From NCBI GenBank assembly GCA_910586555.1, contig CAJUJY010000008.1, forward strand, positions 28,678 through 92,677: a stretch of DNA of 64,000 bases, in the 5' to 3' direction. The first letter of the stretch is position 1; every line of letters starts with the position of its first letter. Position numbers and translations under genes: made by a program. Under the pieces are notes generated by a model. The model saw only the letters and a list, made by a program, of their open reading frames with translations, searched no databases and had not been told where the DNA came from. The DNA is from an uncultured Lachnospiraceae bacterium (lineage in GTDB: Bacteria; Bacillota; Clostridia; Lachnospirales; Lachnospiraceae). Positions 49,706 through 59,163 of the stretch are shown piece after piece.

Positions 49706-50392
49706 ATGAAAATAACTTTAAAACCAGCAAAGGGAAGTAAATTTGTTTTTTCAGTATTGCCAGAAGAAATACAGGGAAAAAGTTCAGCAAAGTACCAGGG
49801 GTTTGACATTATATCAAAAGGTGCTGTAAAAGTTCCTAAAGGCACTGATGTTACAGAAATTTCATGGAATGGCGAATTTTTCGGAAAATCCAAAAAGAAA
49901 GAAGCATTAGTACAGAAAGCATACTGGGAACCACCAAAGAGCTGTGTTAAAACCCTTATGGAATGGATGGAAGATGGCACAGAACTGAACCTTATTGTTT
50001 CAGGCACATGGATTAACCTTGATGTAACAATTTCCTCATTCAGCCCTGTGGAGTACGGGGCATATAAAAATATAAAGTACTCCATAACATTTGTGAAGTC
50101 AAGAAACCTGGAAATTTATACTACAAAGGAAACTAAAACTGGCAGGAAGAAGAAGTTAAAACCAAGGCCAAAGAAGAAAGGCCACAGCTCCCAGGAAAAG
50201 TCTTCCGGGGGACATTATACTGTAAAGAAGAATGACACATTAATTAAAATTGCAGAAAAGACAGGAAGCCAGTGGAGGGAAATTTACAACTGCAACAAAG
50301 AAGTAATAGAAAAAACTGCTAAAAAACACGGGTTAAAAAATTCTGACAAAGGTTACTGGATATTCCCGGGAACAAAACTGGAAATACCATAA
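49706..50392 (+). CDS. LysM-domain tail protein (XkdP-like)
   Basis: 228 residues; the start is 1 bp after the tape measure stop. The N-terminal domain (VFSVLPEEIQGKSSAKYQGF, DIISKGAVKVPKGTDVTEIS, WNGEFFG) is typical of XkdP/gp53-type proteins. A basic linker (RKKKLKPRPKKKGHSS) leads to a C-terminal LysM (HYTVKKNDTLIKIAEKTGSQ, WREIYNCNKEVI). Links tape measure, tube end and hub; the LysM may touch peptidoglycan. Confidence 0.9.
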   Translation: MKITLKPAKGSKFVFSVLPEEIQGKSSAKYQGFDIISKGAVKVPKGTDVTEISWNGEFFGKSKKKEALVQKAYWEPPKSCVKTLMEWMEDGTELNLIVSGTWINLDVTISSFSPVEYGAYKNIKYSITFVKSRNLEIYTTKETKTGRKKKLKPRPKKKGHSSQEKSSGGHYTVKKNDTLIKIAEKTGSQWREIYNCNKEVIEKTAKKHGLKNSDKGYWIFPGTKLEIP

Positions 50393-50405
50393 AGGGGGCT
50401 TTAAC

Positions 50406-51644
50406 ATGGTTGACATGGCAACAGTACAGTACAAGGTAATTGCTGCCACCAGCAAAAACCAGGAATACAATATTACAGGTTTTATAGAAAACCTTTCATG
50501 GGAAGAAAGCAGGGACGGCATTTCAGGGCGCATTACTTTTTCCTGCCGTAATGACAATACAAAAAAAGGATACCTTGCGCAGCTTATAGAACCAGGCTGC
50601 CTTGTCCTTGTCTATGCAAAAGACGGGAAAAGGAAATACACTGAGGTTGCAAGGGGCACTGTAGCCACATGGACACCAGCAAACCAGGGCGGTTCCCACG
50701 ACTTTAAGTGTGTATGTTATGACGGGCTTTATAACCTCCAGAAAAGCCAGGACAGTTTCTTTTTCCGTTCTGGCACGTCTACAAAAACAAGGATAAACAA
50801 AGTCCTTGGCAAATGGAAAGTACCCCTTGGCAGGTATGAAGGGCCTGATAAAAAACATGGCAAAAAGAAATACCAGAATAAATATTTGTCTGATATACTG
50901 CTTGGAATACTTGATGATGCGGTAAAAAAAGGCGGAAAAAAATCTGTAATACGCATGGAAAAGGGCAAGGCTGCCATAATACCTGAAGGCAGCAATAAAG
51001 ATATTTATGTGTTCAGGGGCAGCAATATAATGGCTGCTGTAAGGGAGGCAGGCACAGAAAGCCTTGTAACAAGGGTAAAAGTAACCGGCAGGGCCAAAGA
51101 AAGAGGGAAAGAAAAAGTTGTTGCTGTGCTTGACGGTCTTACAAAATATGGCATAAGGCAGAGGATTTATACAAGGGGTTCGGACGAGTCCATAAAAGAC
51201 GCCAAGAAAGCAGCACAGGCAATACTTGATGAAGACGGGGCTGTAAGCATGGACATTACTGTTGAAAGCCCGGACGTCCCTTATATATGCAAGGGTGACC
51301 TGGTTTATGTAAAAACAAGGGGGCTGGAAGGGTATTTTATTGTTGCCGGCATATGCCATAATGCATCATCTTGCAGCATGTCAATGGACTTAAAGGAAGC
51401 ACTGGAAAACAATGTTGGAAAAAATAAAAATACCATAAAGGACAGCTACAGGACAGGGGATGTGGTTACGTTTAATGGCGGGAAACATTACGTTTCCCCG
51501 TCTGGCTCCAGGGGGTACAGTGCCAGTGCAGGAAAAGCAGAAATTACAAAGATAAAAAGCCAGGAAAAGCACCCATACCATTTAATACATGCAGATAAAA
51601 ACAGCAATGTGTACGGCTGGACAGACAAAGGAAGCTTTGTATAA
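50406..51644 (+). CDS. Baseplate hub protein (XkdQ-like)
   Basis: 412 residues after AAAGGGGGC. Pattern YNITGFIENLSWEESRDGIS, GRITFSCRNDNTKKGYLAQL, IEPGCLVLVYAKDGKRKYTE, FKCVCYDGLYNLQKSQDSFF, ARILDEDG-type repeat (AAQAILDEDGAVSMDITVES, PDVPYICKGDLVYVKTRGLE). Corresponds to gpD/XkdQ hubs. The last 60 residues form a basic Ser/Gly tail ending in a short beta motif (SNVYGWTDKGSF). Confidence 0.85.
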   Translation: MVDMATVQYKVIAATSKNQEYNITGFIENLSWEESRDGISGRITFSCRNDNTKKGYLAQLIEPGCLVLVYAKDGKRKYTEVARGTVATWTPANQGGSHDFKCVCYDGLYNLQKSQDSFFFRSGTSTKTRINKVLGKWKVPLGRYEGPDKKHGKKKYQNKYLSDILLGILDDAVKKGGKKSVIRMEKGKAAIIPEGSNKDIYVFRGSNIMAAVREAGTESLVTRVKVTGRAKERGKEKVVAVLDGLTKYGIRQRIYTRGSDESIKDAKKAAQAILDEDGAVSMDITVESPDVPYICKGDLVYVKTRGLEGYFIVAGICHNASSCSMSMDLKEALENNVGKNKNTIKDSYRTGDVVTFNGGKHYVSPSGSRGYSASAGKAEITKIKSQEKHPYHLIHADKNSNVYGWTDKGSFV

Positions 51645-51658
51645 AAAGGAGGGGCACC

Positions 51659-52009
51659 TTGGAAAATGGCAATATAAAACATGGGGCTGAAAAGCTTGCA
51701 TCAGTTTTTTTAAGGGAAATAACCAGGCGGCAGGACAGCAGCCTGGTACTGGACTTTGGCACAATAAAAAGTAATGGAAACCTTATGGCAGATACCTTCC
51801 CGGTTAATATAGGCAGGGAAGATTATTCTGTGCTTGCACACTGTATATGCCACGGCTGCAACTGTGAGTGTCCTGTTAAAGATAAAAAATGCTGTAACGG
51901 GATTAAAAACTGCCACAACAAAACAGTAATTAAAAATGGTGAAGAAACCAGGGTGCTTGTAGCATGGGCAGGTGATGAACCTGTAGTTATTGGTGTACTT
52001 GGATGTTAA
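51659..52009 (+). CDS. Baseplate protein (XkdR / DUF2577-like)
   Basis: 116 residues from a TTG start placed by AAGGAGGGGCACC. RRQDSSLVLDFGTIKSNGNL, DTFPVNIGREDYSVLAHCIC, then TRVLVAWAGDEPVVIGVL is the OB-like DUF2577 pattern. An internal cysteine cluster (CHGCNCECPVKDKKCC) is an unusual insert suggesting a metal-binding loop. Confidence 0.8.
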   Translation: MENGNIKHGAEKLASVFLREITRRQDSSLVLDFGTIKSNGNLMADTFPVNIGREDYSVLAHCICHGCNCECPVKDKKCCNGIKNCHNKTVIKNGEETRVLVAWAGDEPVVIGVLGC

Positions 52010-52022
52010 AGGGAGGCATTTT

Positions 52023-52484
52023 ATGGCAACAGGGCTTTTTCCTGAAGATAATATGGAAAAAATGACAGAGTGGGACAGTGAAGAAGATGAATATGACACA
52101 GGGTATAAACGCAGTATGAAATGGGATCCGGAAACAGGGGATTTTGTGCGTGACAGTGCAGGGCGGGTTGCAGAAGCAGACGGCTATGAAGCATTTGCAA
52201 TGTGGTGTTACAAGATAATACAGGCTGAACGGGACAGCCACATGGCGTACATGGAAACAGTGTCAGGGAATGACCTCGGCGTTGAAACAGAGGAAATTGC
52301 AGAAGAAGACGACAGGGAAACTGTAGAATCAATGTTACAGAGGACATATACAGAGGCACTTATGGCCAACCCACGCACAGAAACCGTTTCCGGTTTTGAA
52401 TTTACATGGGAAGGTGACACAGTTTACTGCACGTTCCAGGTAAAAGGCAAAGGACAGGATAACACAGTACAGATATCAGTTTAG
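52023..52484 (+). CDS. Baseplate protein (XkdS / DUF2634, gp25-like)
   Basis: 153 residues from the ATG at 52023 after AAAGGGAGG. RSMKWDPETGDFVRDSAGRV, YEAFAMWCYKIIQAERDSHM, AYMETVSGNDLGVET, YTEALMANPRTETVSGFEFT: the DUF2634 pattern. It forms the baseplate wedge with the next protein. Confidence 0.85.
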   Translation: MATGLFPEDNMEKMTEWDSEEDEYDTGYKRSMKWDPETGDFVRDSAGRVAEADGYEAFAMWCYKIIQAERDSHMAYMETVSGNDLGVETEEIAEEDDRETVESMLQRTYTEALMANPRTETVSGFEFTWEGDTVYCTFQVKGKGQDNTVQISV

Positions 52485-52496
52485 GGGGTGTTTAAT

Positions 52497-53633
52497 ATGC
52501 CGCAGCCAGAATTTATACAGCCGGATTTTATGGACGGCAGCCAGGCAGAAGACATACATGGAAGAATGATGGCAAACCTTCCAGATGATATAGACAGCAC
52601 ACCTGGGGGGTTCCCGTATGACCTTACAATGCCGTCTGCAATAGAAAAAGCAGAACTTGTAAATTTCCACTTAGAAAGGGCGCTTATGCTTGCTTTCCCA
52701 CAGTTTGCATGGGATAGCTGGCTTGACCTGCATGGACAGCAGGTACATATAACACGCCATAAGGGGCAGCATGCTTCAGGGGCTGTGGAAGTGTCTGGTG
52801 AACCAGGGACAGAAATAGCAGCAGGCACAGTGTTTTTAGTACCAGCAGCAAATAATACAGCAGCGGCGGGCTTTACGGCGGACAGTACATGCATTATAGG
52901 GGAAAACGGCACTGCCACTGTTAATGTCACTGCCATAGAAGCTGGTGCTGCATCTAATGTAAAGGCTGGTGCTGTAACAATAACAGATGAGCCCCTTGAC
53001 GGGGTTACAGGCATAACAAACCCCCTGGCAATAACAGGCGGCACATCTGATGAAAGTGATGATGATTATTATGACAGGATTGCCGCAGAATATGAAAACA
53101 GCAGGACATACCTTGGCAATGACAGTGATTACAGACGGTGGGCACAGGAAGCTGGCGCAGGCGGCTGTATTGTTGACCCTGCCGCAGACGGCCCAGGCAC
53201 AGTAAGGCTGGTATTAATTGACCAGAACGGGCAGCCTGCCAGCCAGAAATTAACAGAAGAAGTTTACAATTACATTGTATCACCATCTGACAGGACAAAA
53301 CGCCTGCTTCCTACAGCATGTGCAAAACTGGTATGTGTACCTGCTGCAACTGTGCCTGTAAATTATTTATGCAGCGGTTTGCAGTTTAACAGCACAGTAA
53401 CAAACATGGAAGAAATAAAAAGGGATTTTGAAGCAGCTTTAAAAGATGTATATGATGAAGCTAAAGCAGAAGGCGTTTTAAGGTATAACAAAGTAAGGTC
53501 TTTAATTGTAAACATTGATGGTGTTGAAGATTTTGCTGTATTCTTTATGAATGGCGGGACAGAAAACATCCGCTTTAAAAGTGAAGAATACCCGGAAACA
53601 GGCACATGCAGTTTCAGCCAGGAGGAAGCATGA
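52497..53633 (+). CDS. Baseplate J protein (XkdT-like)
   Basis: 378 residues from the ATG at 52497 after AGGGGGTG. GGFPYDLTMPSAIEKAELVN, WDSWLDLHGQQVHITRHKGQ, ASGAVEVSGEPGTEIAAGTV, AGAASNVKAGAVTITDEPLD, GVTGITNPLAITGGTSDESD, DDYYDRIAAEYENSRTYLGN: the baseplate-J signature. Overlaps the next gene (ATGA). Confidence 0.95.
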   Translation: MPQPEFIQPDFMDGSQAEDIHGRMMANLPDDIDSTPGGFPYDLTMPSAIEKAELVNFHLERALMLAFPQFAWDSWLDLHGQQVHITRHKGQHASGAVEVSGEPGTEIAAGTVFLVPAANNTAAAGFTADSTCIIGENGTATVNVTAIEAGAASNVKAGAVTITDEPLDGVTGITNPLAITGGTSDESDDDYYDRIAAEYENSRTYLGNDSDYRRWAQEAGAGGCIVDPAADGPGTVRLVLIDQNGQPASQKLTEEVYNYIVSPSDRTKRLLPTACAKLVCVPAATVPVNYLCSGLQFNSTVTNMEEIKRDFEAALKDVYDEAKAEGVLRYNKVRSLIVNIDGVEDFAVFFMNGGTENIRFKSEEYPETGTCSFSQEEA

Positions 53634-56044
53634 AAGAATTTGACATAGAAAATTTCCCAACAAGCAGGACTGCCCTGGACATGCTCCATTCAATGCCAGA
53701 AGATTTTTATAAAGACTCCTATGTAATGAAGTGGCTGTTACAGGTAACTGGTACAGAATGGGACAGTATAAAAGACATTATAGAAGGACTGCCTTTACAG
53801 TTTTTCCCAGAAACAGCTACATGGGGGCTTATATACCATGAACAGAAATGGCAGCTCCCAGTAAAATACAACCTGGGATATGGGGAAAGAAGGAAACTTA
53901 TATACCAGAGGCGGGATTTTAAAGCCCCTATGACCCCTTACAAAATGGAATTATATATTGAAAAAATCCTTGGCATAGAAACACATATAACAGACTGCCA
54001 TGACCCAGGGGAACGTGGGTATATGCCAGGACACCCTAATATTTTCAAAGCCATATTTATAACAGAAAATACATTAGATGTTGCTGCTGTATCTGCGGTG
54101 TTAAATAAGCTTAAACAGTCGCATACGGTATATACACTTGAGGATTTAATACAAATAATTATTAATAACTGTGAAAAATTTTTATTTATTAGTATAGATT
54201 TCAGGTTTATAGTACCATTTTGGGGCTGCAAACTGGTAAACGGCACAAAACTGTTAGACGGATCTGGATTAATTAATGCCAGCAGGAGATATAACCTGGT
54301 ACTTGGGGTTAAAAACAATATAAAGGCATATATAAAAGAAAATATATATACAGGCAGGCTTTATATAAAAATCCTGCCTTGTTATAATGTACATGAAAAC
54401 ATTAATGGCTTAAAAACAGTATTCAGGCTTGGAAGTTGCTGGTTTTTTATATTTAGTAATGGAAAACAGGATATACCTTTAAGCGTTACAATGCCAGTAC
54501 ATGCCAGCATAGCACAGGAGATAAACATTGCAAGGCTTGTTATTAATGGCATAGAAGTGCATACGGAAGAAAAAACTGGTGCAGCATCAGTTTTAAGGGC
54601 TGCTATTAACAGCCTGCCAGTAAAGCCCGGCCTGCCATTAAAAACAGGGTTTGTATCACAGATTAACACATCACAAAATACAGATGTAAGCAGCCTGGTT
54701 TATAGTGGCATGGAAGTGCATACTGAAGAAAAAGCTGGTGCAGCATCAGGATTAAAGGCTGGTATTAACCACTACAAGACACCAGGCGGTACAAGGGTTA
54801 CCCTGCCTGCCAGTACATGGTATAAAGCGGCAGTTGTAACGCATGAAAGCATACAAGGTTTTACTGTAATTACTGAGCCTGTACAGGTAGTGTTTGACAG
54901 CAGCGGCCTGGCCAATGCTGGTTTTGAAGTTGTATATAATGGCAATGTGGTACTTAACCCAGAAAGTTTAACAGTGTATAAAGGTGATTTAATAACCATT
55001 AACATACTGCCTGGTGAGCATTACAGCCTGGCAGATGGTGCATATGTTTTCAGTACAGGGACTGCATATGGCCTGGATAACGGCACAGTTACAATAAAAA
55101 TAAAGCATGGGTGCACAACCAGGATTACAGCAAAGGCAGTACCTGACAGACATACAGTTAATTTTATACATGACCTGACATGTGGTTTTGAACTGGAACA
55201 CAATGGAAAAAAATATATTAACCCGCAGTCGCTGGTGGTTGCATATGGTGATGAAATCAATATCAGGCTGCTTACAACACATAATGGTAATTTTGCCTCT
55301 TCCCCAACATTAACTTATGGCGGAAAAGTTACGGGGTTTGATGGTGATGGCCTTAACTGTTATAAAAACATAACTGTAAACGGGGATATGGATATAACTG
55401 TATATACTGATTATATTTTTGGGCCGTATGACAATGTGTACCCGGATGATGACTTTGACCCGCTGCATAAAGACACACAAGATATAATAAATTTAGCAGA
55501 TATATTTGCCCTTGGCGGTGCAATACCATTGTCCGCCAGCAGTTACTGCTGTATGCCTGCCAGACATTTAAAATGTTTTGTGTCCGGCGTATTTATGCCG
55601 CCAGTGCCTGTTGAAATGACATTAGAAGGTAAACTTAATGGCAGGGAACAGAAATATACTTACAGTTTTGCAGCAAATAAAACACATTACTTAATAAGCA
55701 TCCTCCAAATAATGGAAGGCTGTACAGATGTAGTGTTAAAATTTAAAAGCCTGTCTACAGATGCAACAGCGGATATTAAATTAAGTTACACCACAAAACT
55801 CAGCCGCACAGTACATATGGCAAAAACCAGGAACACTATATCCGTTTCAGCATACAGTTATTTGAATGTGCCAGATGATACATATACTGTCACAGCAAAA
55901 ATTTATAAAAACCCTGCAACTGTAAAGGGTACCAGTACTTTATCATCCAGGTATTTATTACAAAGGACAAGCGGTGATTACATGGCAGAGCTGTCTGCAA
56001 AGCCTGATAATGGTGATTATTTTACAGTACATGCATATAACTGA
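53630..56044 (+). CDS. XkdU-like tail protein with very long repeat-bearing extension
   Basis: 804 residues; usual XkdU proteins have about 200. Residues 1-200 are XkdU-like (DMLHSMPEDFYKDSYVMKWL, WDSIKDIIEGLPLQFFPETA, RRDFKAPMTPYKMELYIEKI, LGIETHITD). Then come a hydrophobic domain, a duplicated segment (INGIEVHTEEKTGAASVLRA and YSGMEVHTEEKAGAASGLKA), two Ig/B-repeat-like units with internal similarity (GFEVVYNGNVVLNPESLTVY; GFELEHNGKKYINPQSLVVA), and a beta-rich end. The extra domains look like surface-binding modules, so this may be a receptor-binding arm fused to the baseplate. Confidence 0.75.
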   Translation: MKEFDIENFPTSRTALDMLHSMPEDFYKDSYVMKWLLQVTGTEWDSIKDIIEGLPLQFFPETATWGLIYHEQKWQLPVKYNLGYGERRKLIYQRRDFKAPMTPYKMELYIEKILGIETHITDCHDPGERGYMPGHPNIFKAIFITENTLDVAAVSAVLNKLKQSHTVYTLEDLIQIIINNCEKFLFISIDFRFIVPFWGCKLVNGTKLLDGSGLINASRRYNLVLGVKNNIKAYIKENIYTGRLYIKILPCYNVHENINGLKTVFRLGSCWFFIFSNGKQDIPLSVTMPVHASIAQEINIARLVINGIEVHTEEKTGAASVLRAAINSLPVKPGLPLKTGFVSQINTSQNTDVSSLVYSGMEVHTEEKAGAASGLKAGINHYKTPGGTRVTLPASTWYKAAVVTHESIQGFTVITEPVQVVFDSSGLANAGFEVVYNGNVVLNPESLTVYKGDLITINILPGEHYSLADGAYVFSTGTAYGLDNGTVTIKIKHGCTTRITAKAVPDRHTVNFIHDLTCGFELEHNGKKYINPQSLVVAYGDEINIRLLTTHNGNFASSPTLTYGGKVTGFDGDGLNCYKNITVNGDMDITVYTDYIFGPYDNVYPDDDFDPLHKDTQDIINLADIFALGGAIPLSASSYCCMPARHLKCFVSGVFMPPVPVEMTLEGKLNGREQKYTYSFAANKTHYLISILQIMEGCTDVVLKFKSLSTDATADIKLSYTTKLSRTVHMAKTRNTISVSAYSYLNVPDDTYTVTAKIYKNPATVKGTSTLSSRYLLQRTSGDYMAELSAKPDNGDYFTVHAYN

Positions 56045-56116
56045 CAGGTACGTGTCCTTTATGTCATGGGGAAAACAGATATAAGATGTATTTTATTTAG
56101 GAGGAAAAAATAAAAG

Positions 56117-56500
56117 ATGGCAGAAAATGTGATTATTACAAAAAGAGCAAGGGAAAACATGGTTAAGGCAAGGGCAGGAGCTCTTGTCCTGCCTAAAATT
56201 ACAGGAATGGCATTTGGTGATGGCGGTGTAAATGCAGACGGCACAGTAATAAAACCCACCGAAAACCAGGCTGCACTTGCGAATGAATTATTACGCAAGG
56301 AAATAAGCGGTTACGAATTTGTAAATGACACCACATGCAGGTACACAAGTACCCTGGCAGAAGCAGAACTTGCAGGTGAAGATATAAGTGAAATTGGCCT
56401 GTATGATGCAAACGGGGACATAATGTGCATAAAGAATTTTAAGGCAAAGGGCAAAGATGGTGACATGGAAATGACATTTACGCTTGATGATGTATTTTAA
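56117..56500 (+). CDS. Tail fibre attachment protein (DUF3751-like N-terminal domain)
   Basis: 127 residues; AGGAGG lies 12 bp upstream of the ATG. ITKRARENMVKARAGALVLP, KITGMAFGDGGVNADGTVIK, NELLRKEISGYEFVNDTTCR, EDISEIGLYDANGDIMCIKN is the N-terminal, baseplate-binding domain of phage tail fibres, here as a separate gene. It likely links baseplate and fibre. Confidence 0.75.
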   Translation: MAENVIITKRARENMVKARAGALVLPKITGMAFGDGGVNADGTVIKPTENQAALANELLRKEISGYEFVNDTTCRYTSTLAEAELAGEDISEIGLYDANGDIMCIKNFKAKGKDGDMEMTFTLDDVF

Positions 56501-56524
56501 AGCTTTTAAGAACGGAGGCAGGCT

Positions 56525-57985
56525 ATGAAAGATTACACAGAAAACAACCCGGTATTTTCGGACAAAATAACAATACTTGATCCAACAGACACAGACCATG
56601 CAGATAATTTTAATGTACCATTAAAGCAGCTTGCAGATAACAGCCAGTATTTAAAACGTGCAGTAGATGATACAAAAGACAGCACAACAACCTTTGTCCA
56701 CAGCAGGACAAGAGAAAACATAAAATCTGGTGAAAAGCACAGTACAATATTTGGCAAGATAGCCAGGTACTTACAGGATTTAAAACTGGTGGCTTTTACA
56801 GGTAAATATGATGACCTGTCTGGTAAGCCGCAGGCAATGGCACCAACAGCGCATACCCACACAAAGAGCCAGATAAGCGATTTTGCACATACCCACACAA
56901 AAAACCAGATAAGTGATTTTCCTGCATCAATGCCAGCCAGTGATGTAAAAGCGTGGGCTAAAGCAGCAAATAAACCATCTTATTCATGGAGTGAGATAGG
57001 TAACAAGCCACAAACATTCCCACCATCAAGCCACAACCATAATTATGCAGCATCAAGCCACACACATGCTAAATCAGATATAACAGATTTCCCACAGTCC
57101 ATGCCAGCATCAGATGTTTATTCGTGGGCAAAAGCAGCAAATAAACCATCTTATTCATGGAGTGAGATAGGCAGCAAGCCGCAGACATTCCCTCCGTCAA
57201 GCCATACACATGATTATGCAGCATCTAACCACAGCCACAGCAGTTATGCCACAGCAGCAGACCCGCTTTTTAATGGGACTATTAGTTTAAACACATATGC
57301 AAAAATCGCATCTGTATATTCTAACCAGATTACTTTGTATACAAGTATGGGTGGCTGTACAAATGAAGATGGCATATCTGTTTCATCTAATACTGATGGC
57401 ACAACTGGCATTTATGGTGCTGATAACCGGTGTACGTGTGGCGGCAGTAATGTAAGATGGAAAGAAATATTTGCGGTATCACCAGTTATATCCACATCAG
57501 ATAAAAGGGAAAAATACGATATATCATATATTGGCAGTGACAGCAGTTATGATACTGCCATGACTGATGATATGCTTGTAAAGCTCATGATGGGTTTTGC
57601 ACCTGTTGTTTTTAAACGTACCAATGGTGACAGCGGAAGGCCACACCACGGCATAATATCGCAGGACTTTGAGGCACTGATGAAGGAAATCGGTTTAGCT
57701 GACCATGCTGCTTTTATTAAATCACCTGTCACTGAATTAGTGAAAAAGGAAACAGAAGATAAAGACGGCAACATACACCTGGAGTTAATGGAAGAAGTAG
57801 TCCCTGGGGAATACAGGTATGGAATGAGGTACGAGGAATTAATTACTGATACCATACGGTTTTGCCAGATATTATACAGAAAAAATGAAGCCCTGGAAAA
57901 AACTGTACAGGAATATAAGGAAAAGACAGAAAAACTGGAAAAACGCATTGAAGCGTTAGAAAAAATAATTAACCAGAGAGCTTAA
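56525..57985 (+). CDS. Tail fibre with His repeats and S74 intramolecular chaperone
   Basis: 486 residues after CGGAGGC. A short N-terminal binding part is followed by repeats of the form SHTH..YAASSHTH..SDITDFP and ANKPSYSWSEIG.KPQTFPPS. The HxH pairs are like metal-binding sites in trimeric fibres such as T4 gp37. A beta tip domain follows. The C-terminus is an S74-type chaperone (TSDKREKYDISYIGS, then HHGIISQDFEALMKEIGLAD) ending in a coiled coil. It assembles as a trimer and the chaperone is often self-cleaved at the Ser. Host recognition is expected. Confidence 0.85.
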   Translation: MKDYTENNPVFSDKITILDPTDTDHADNFNVPLKQLADNSQYLKRAVDDTKDSTTTFVHSRTRENIKSGEKHSTIFGKIARYLQDLKLVAFTGKYDDLSGKPQAMAPTAHTHTKSQISDFAHTHTKNQISDFPASMPASDVKAWAKAANKPSYSWSEIGNKPQTFPPSSHNHNYAASSHTHAKSDITDFPQSMPASDVYSWAKAANKPSYSWSEIGSKPQTFPPSSHTHDYAASNHSHSSYATAADPLFNGTISLNTYAKIASVYSNQITLYTSMGGCTNEDGISVSSNTDGTTGIYGADNRCTCGGSNVRWKEIFAVSPVISTSDKREKYDISYIGSDSSYDTAMTDDMLVKLMMGFAPVVFKRTNGDSGRPHHGIISQDFEALMKEIGLADHAAFIKSPVTELVKKETEDKDGNIHLELMEEVVPGEYRYGMRYEELITDTIRFCQILYRKNEALEKTVQEYKEKTEKLEKRIEALEKIINQRA

Positions 57986-58017
57986 AGGCTCTTTTTTTAA
58001 TAGGAAGGAGGGTGGCA

Positions 58018-58347
58018 ATGGACGCACCAATATTACGTGCAGAACATGATGAGTTTTGCAAACGTATGGAAACAGAAAACAAGCGGCTTGCAGATGAAGG
58101 CAAACGCCTGGGACGCAGGATTGCCTTATTAGAAGATAACACAAAGCAGATACAGATACTGGTTACTAATGTCGAACGTCTGGCAGTATCAATGGAAAAC
58201 ATGACAAAAATCCAGGAAGAACAGTCAAGCCGCTTAGATGACCTGGAAGCCAGGGACGGGGAAAAATGGCGGCAGGTAACAGGGTATATAATAACAGCCA
58301 TTACAGGCATAATTTTAGGCTTTATAGCCACACATTTAGGATTATAA
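58018..58347 (+). CDS. XhlA-like membrane-associated lysis protein
   Basis: 109 residues from the ATG at 58018 after AAGGAGGGTGGC. Charged coiled coil (KRMETENKRLADEGKRLGRR, VERLAVSMENMTKIQEEQSS) and one C-terminal membrane helix (VTGYIITAITGIILGFIA): the XhlA form. In PBSX it works with the holin to permit lysis. Confidence 0.85.
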   Translation: MDAPILRAEHDEFCKRMETENKRLADEGKRLGRRIALLEDNTKQIQILVTNVERLAVSMENMTKIQEEQSSRLDDLEARDGEKWRQVTGYIITAITGIILGFIATHLGL

Positions 58348-58358
58348 GGAGGATTATT

Positions 58359-58562
58359 ATGGTAAACAAAAAACATATAAAATGGTGTAATGCTGCTGGC
58401 ACCAGGGCAATAAAAACAATGGCACAGACTGCCATTGCAACAATAGGCACATCAGCGGCAATGGGTGATGTAAACTGGCTGGTGGTTATATCAACATCAG
58501 GACTGGCTGGCATACTGTCAGTTCTTACATCTGTGGCAGGATTGCCAGAAGTTGGACAGTAG
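58359..58562 (+). CDS. Holin (r1t/XhlB-like)
   Basis: 67 residues after AAGGAGG. TRAIKTMAQTAIATIGTSAA, NWLVVISTSGLAGILSVLTS, VAGLPEV: two membrane helices and the typical SVAGLPE end of r1t-type holins. Opens the membrane for the amidase at 59406. Confidence 0.85.
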   Translation: MVNKKHIKWCNAAGTRAIKTMAQTAIATIGTSAAMGDVNWLVVISTSGLAGILSVLTSVAGLPEVGQ

Positions 58563-58642
58563 TATTAATTTTTTAAGACAAGGTGCTGGTGGCAAATGCC
58601 AGTATATAATTTTATTAATAATAGAAAGAGAGGCAAAGTAGT

Positions 58643-59107
58643 ATGAAAAAGTATGTGGGAACAAAAATGATTGAAGCAAGGCCAATGGACAGGGGAGAGT
58701 ATAACAGATACCGCGGCTGGACAATACCAGAAGATGAAAACCCTGCAGATGAAGGATATCTTGTAAAGTATTCTGATGGTTATGAAAGCTGGAGTCCTAA
58801 GAAACAGTTTGAAGAGGCGTACAGGGACTGTATGGGAATGAATTTTGGCATTGCACTGGAACTTTCAAAAAAGGGTGTCAGAGTAGCAAGGGAAAACTGG
58901 AACAGGGGCATGTTTGTGGTATACCAGAAAGGATATCCGCAAGGAATACCATGTAATAAACAGACAGCAGAAGCATGGGGGATGGATGAAGGTGATTTGT
59001 TTGTATGTAACCCATACTTACAAAGCAGGCTGGAAGATGGCTCACATTCCATGTGGATACCTTCAATGGATGATATCCTTGCAGATGACTGGGTAATAGT
59101 GGAATAA
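58643..59107 (+). CDS. DUF2829 protein, Tad2-like anti-Thoeris candidate
   Basis: 154 residues; GAGAGGC precedes the ATG. Residues about 1-60 are an N-terminal unit (YVGTKMIEARPMDRGEYNRY, RGWTIPEDENPADEGYLVKY, YESWSPKKQFEEAYRD). Residues about 70-154 are DUF2829: MNFGIALELSKKGVRVAREN, WNRGMFVVYQKGYPQGI, HSMWIPSMDDILADDWVIVE. Tad2 of phages belongs to DUF2829 and sequesters the Thoeris signal gcADPR. The core residues here (W-N-G-M, W-x-P/A-S..D.LA.DW) follow that family. Some family members may do other work. Location in the lysis/moron region fits an anti-defence gene. Confidence 0.7.
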   Translation: MKKYVGTKMIEARPMDRGEYNRYRGWTIPEDENPADEGYLVKYSDGYESWSPKKQFEEAYRDCMGMNFGIALELSKKGVRVARENWNRGMFVVYQKGYPQGIPCNKQTAEAWGMDEGDLFVCNPYLQSRLEDGSHSMWIPSMDDILADDWVIVE

Positions 59108-59163
59108 AGATATTATCAGAAAAGGTAAGATTCAAACTCTGAAAAAAAGGAAGGTAAAAAGAT

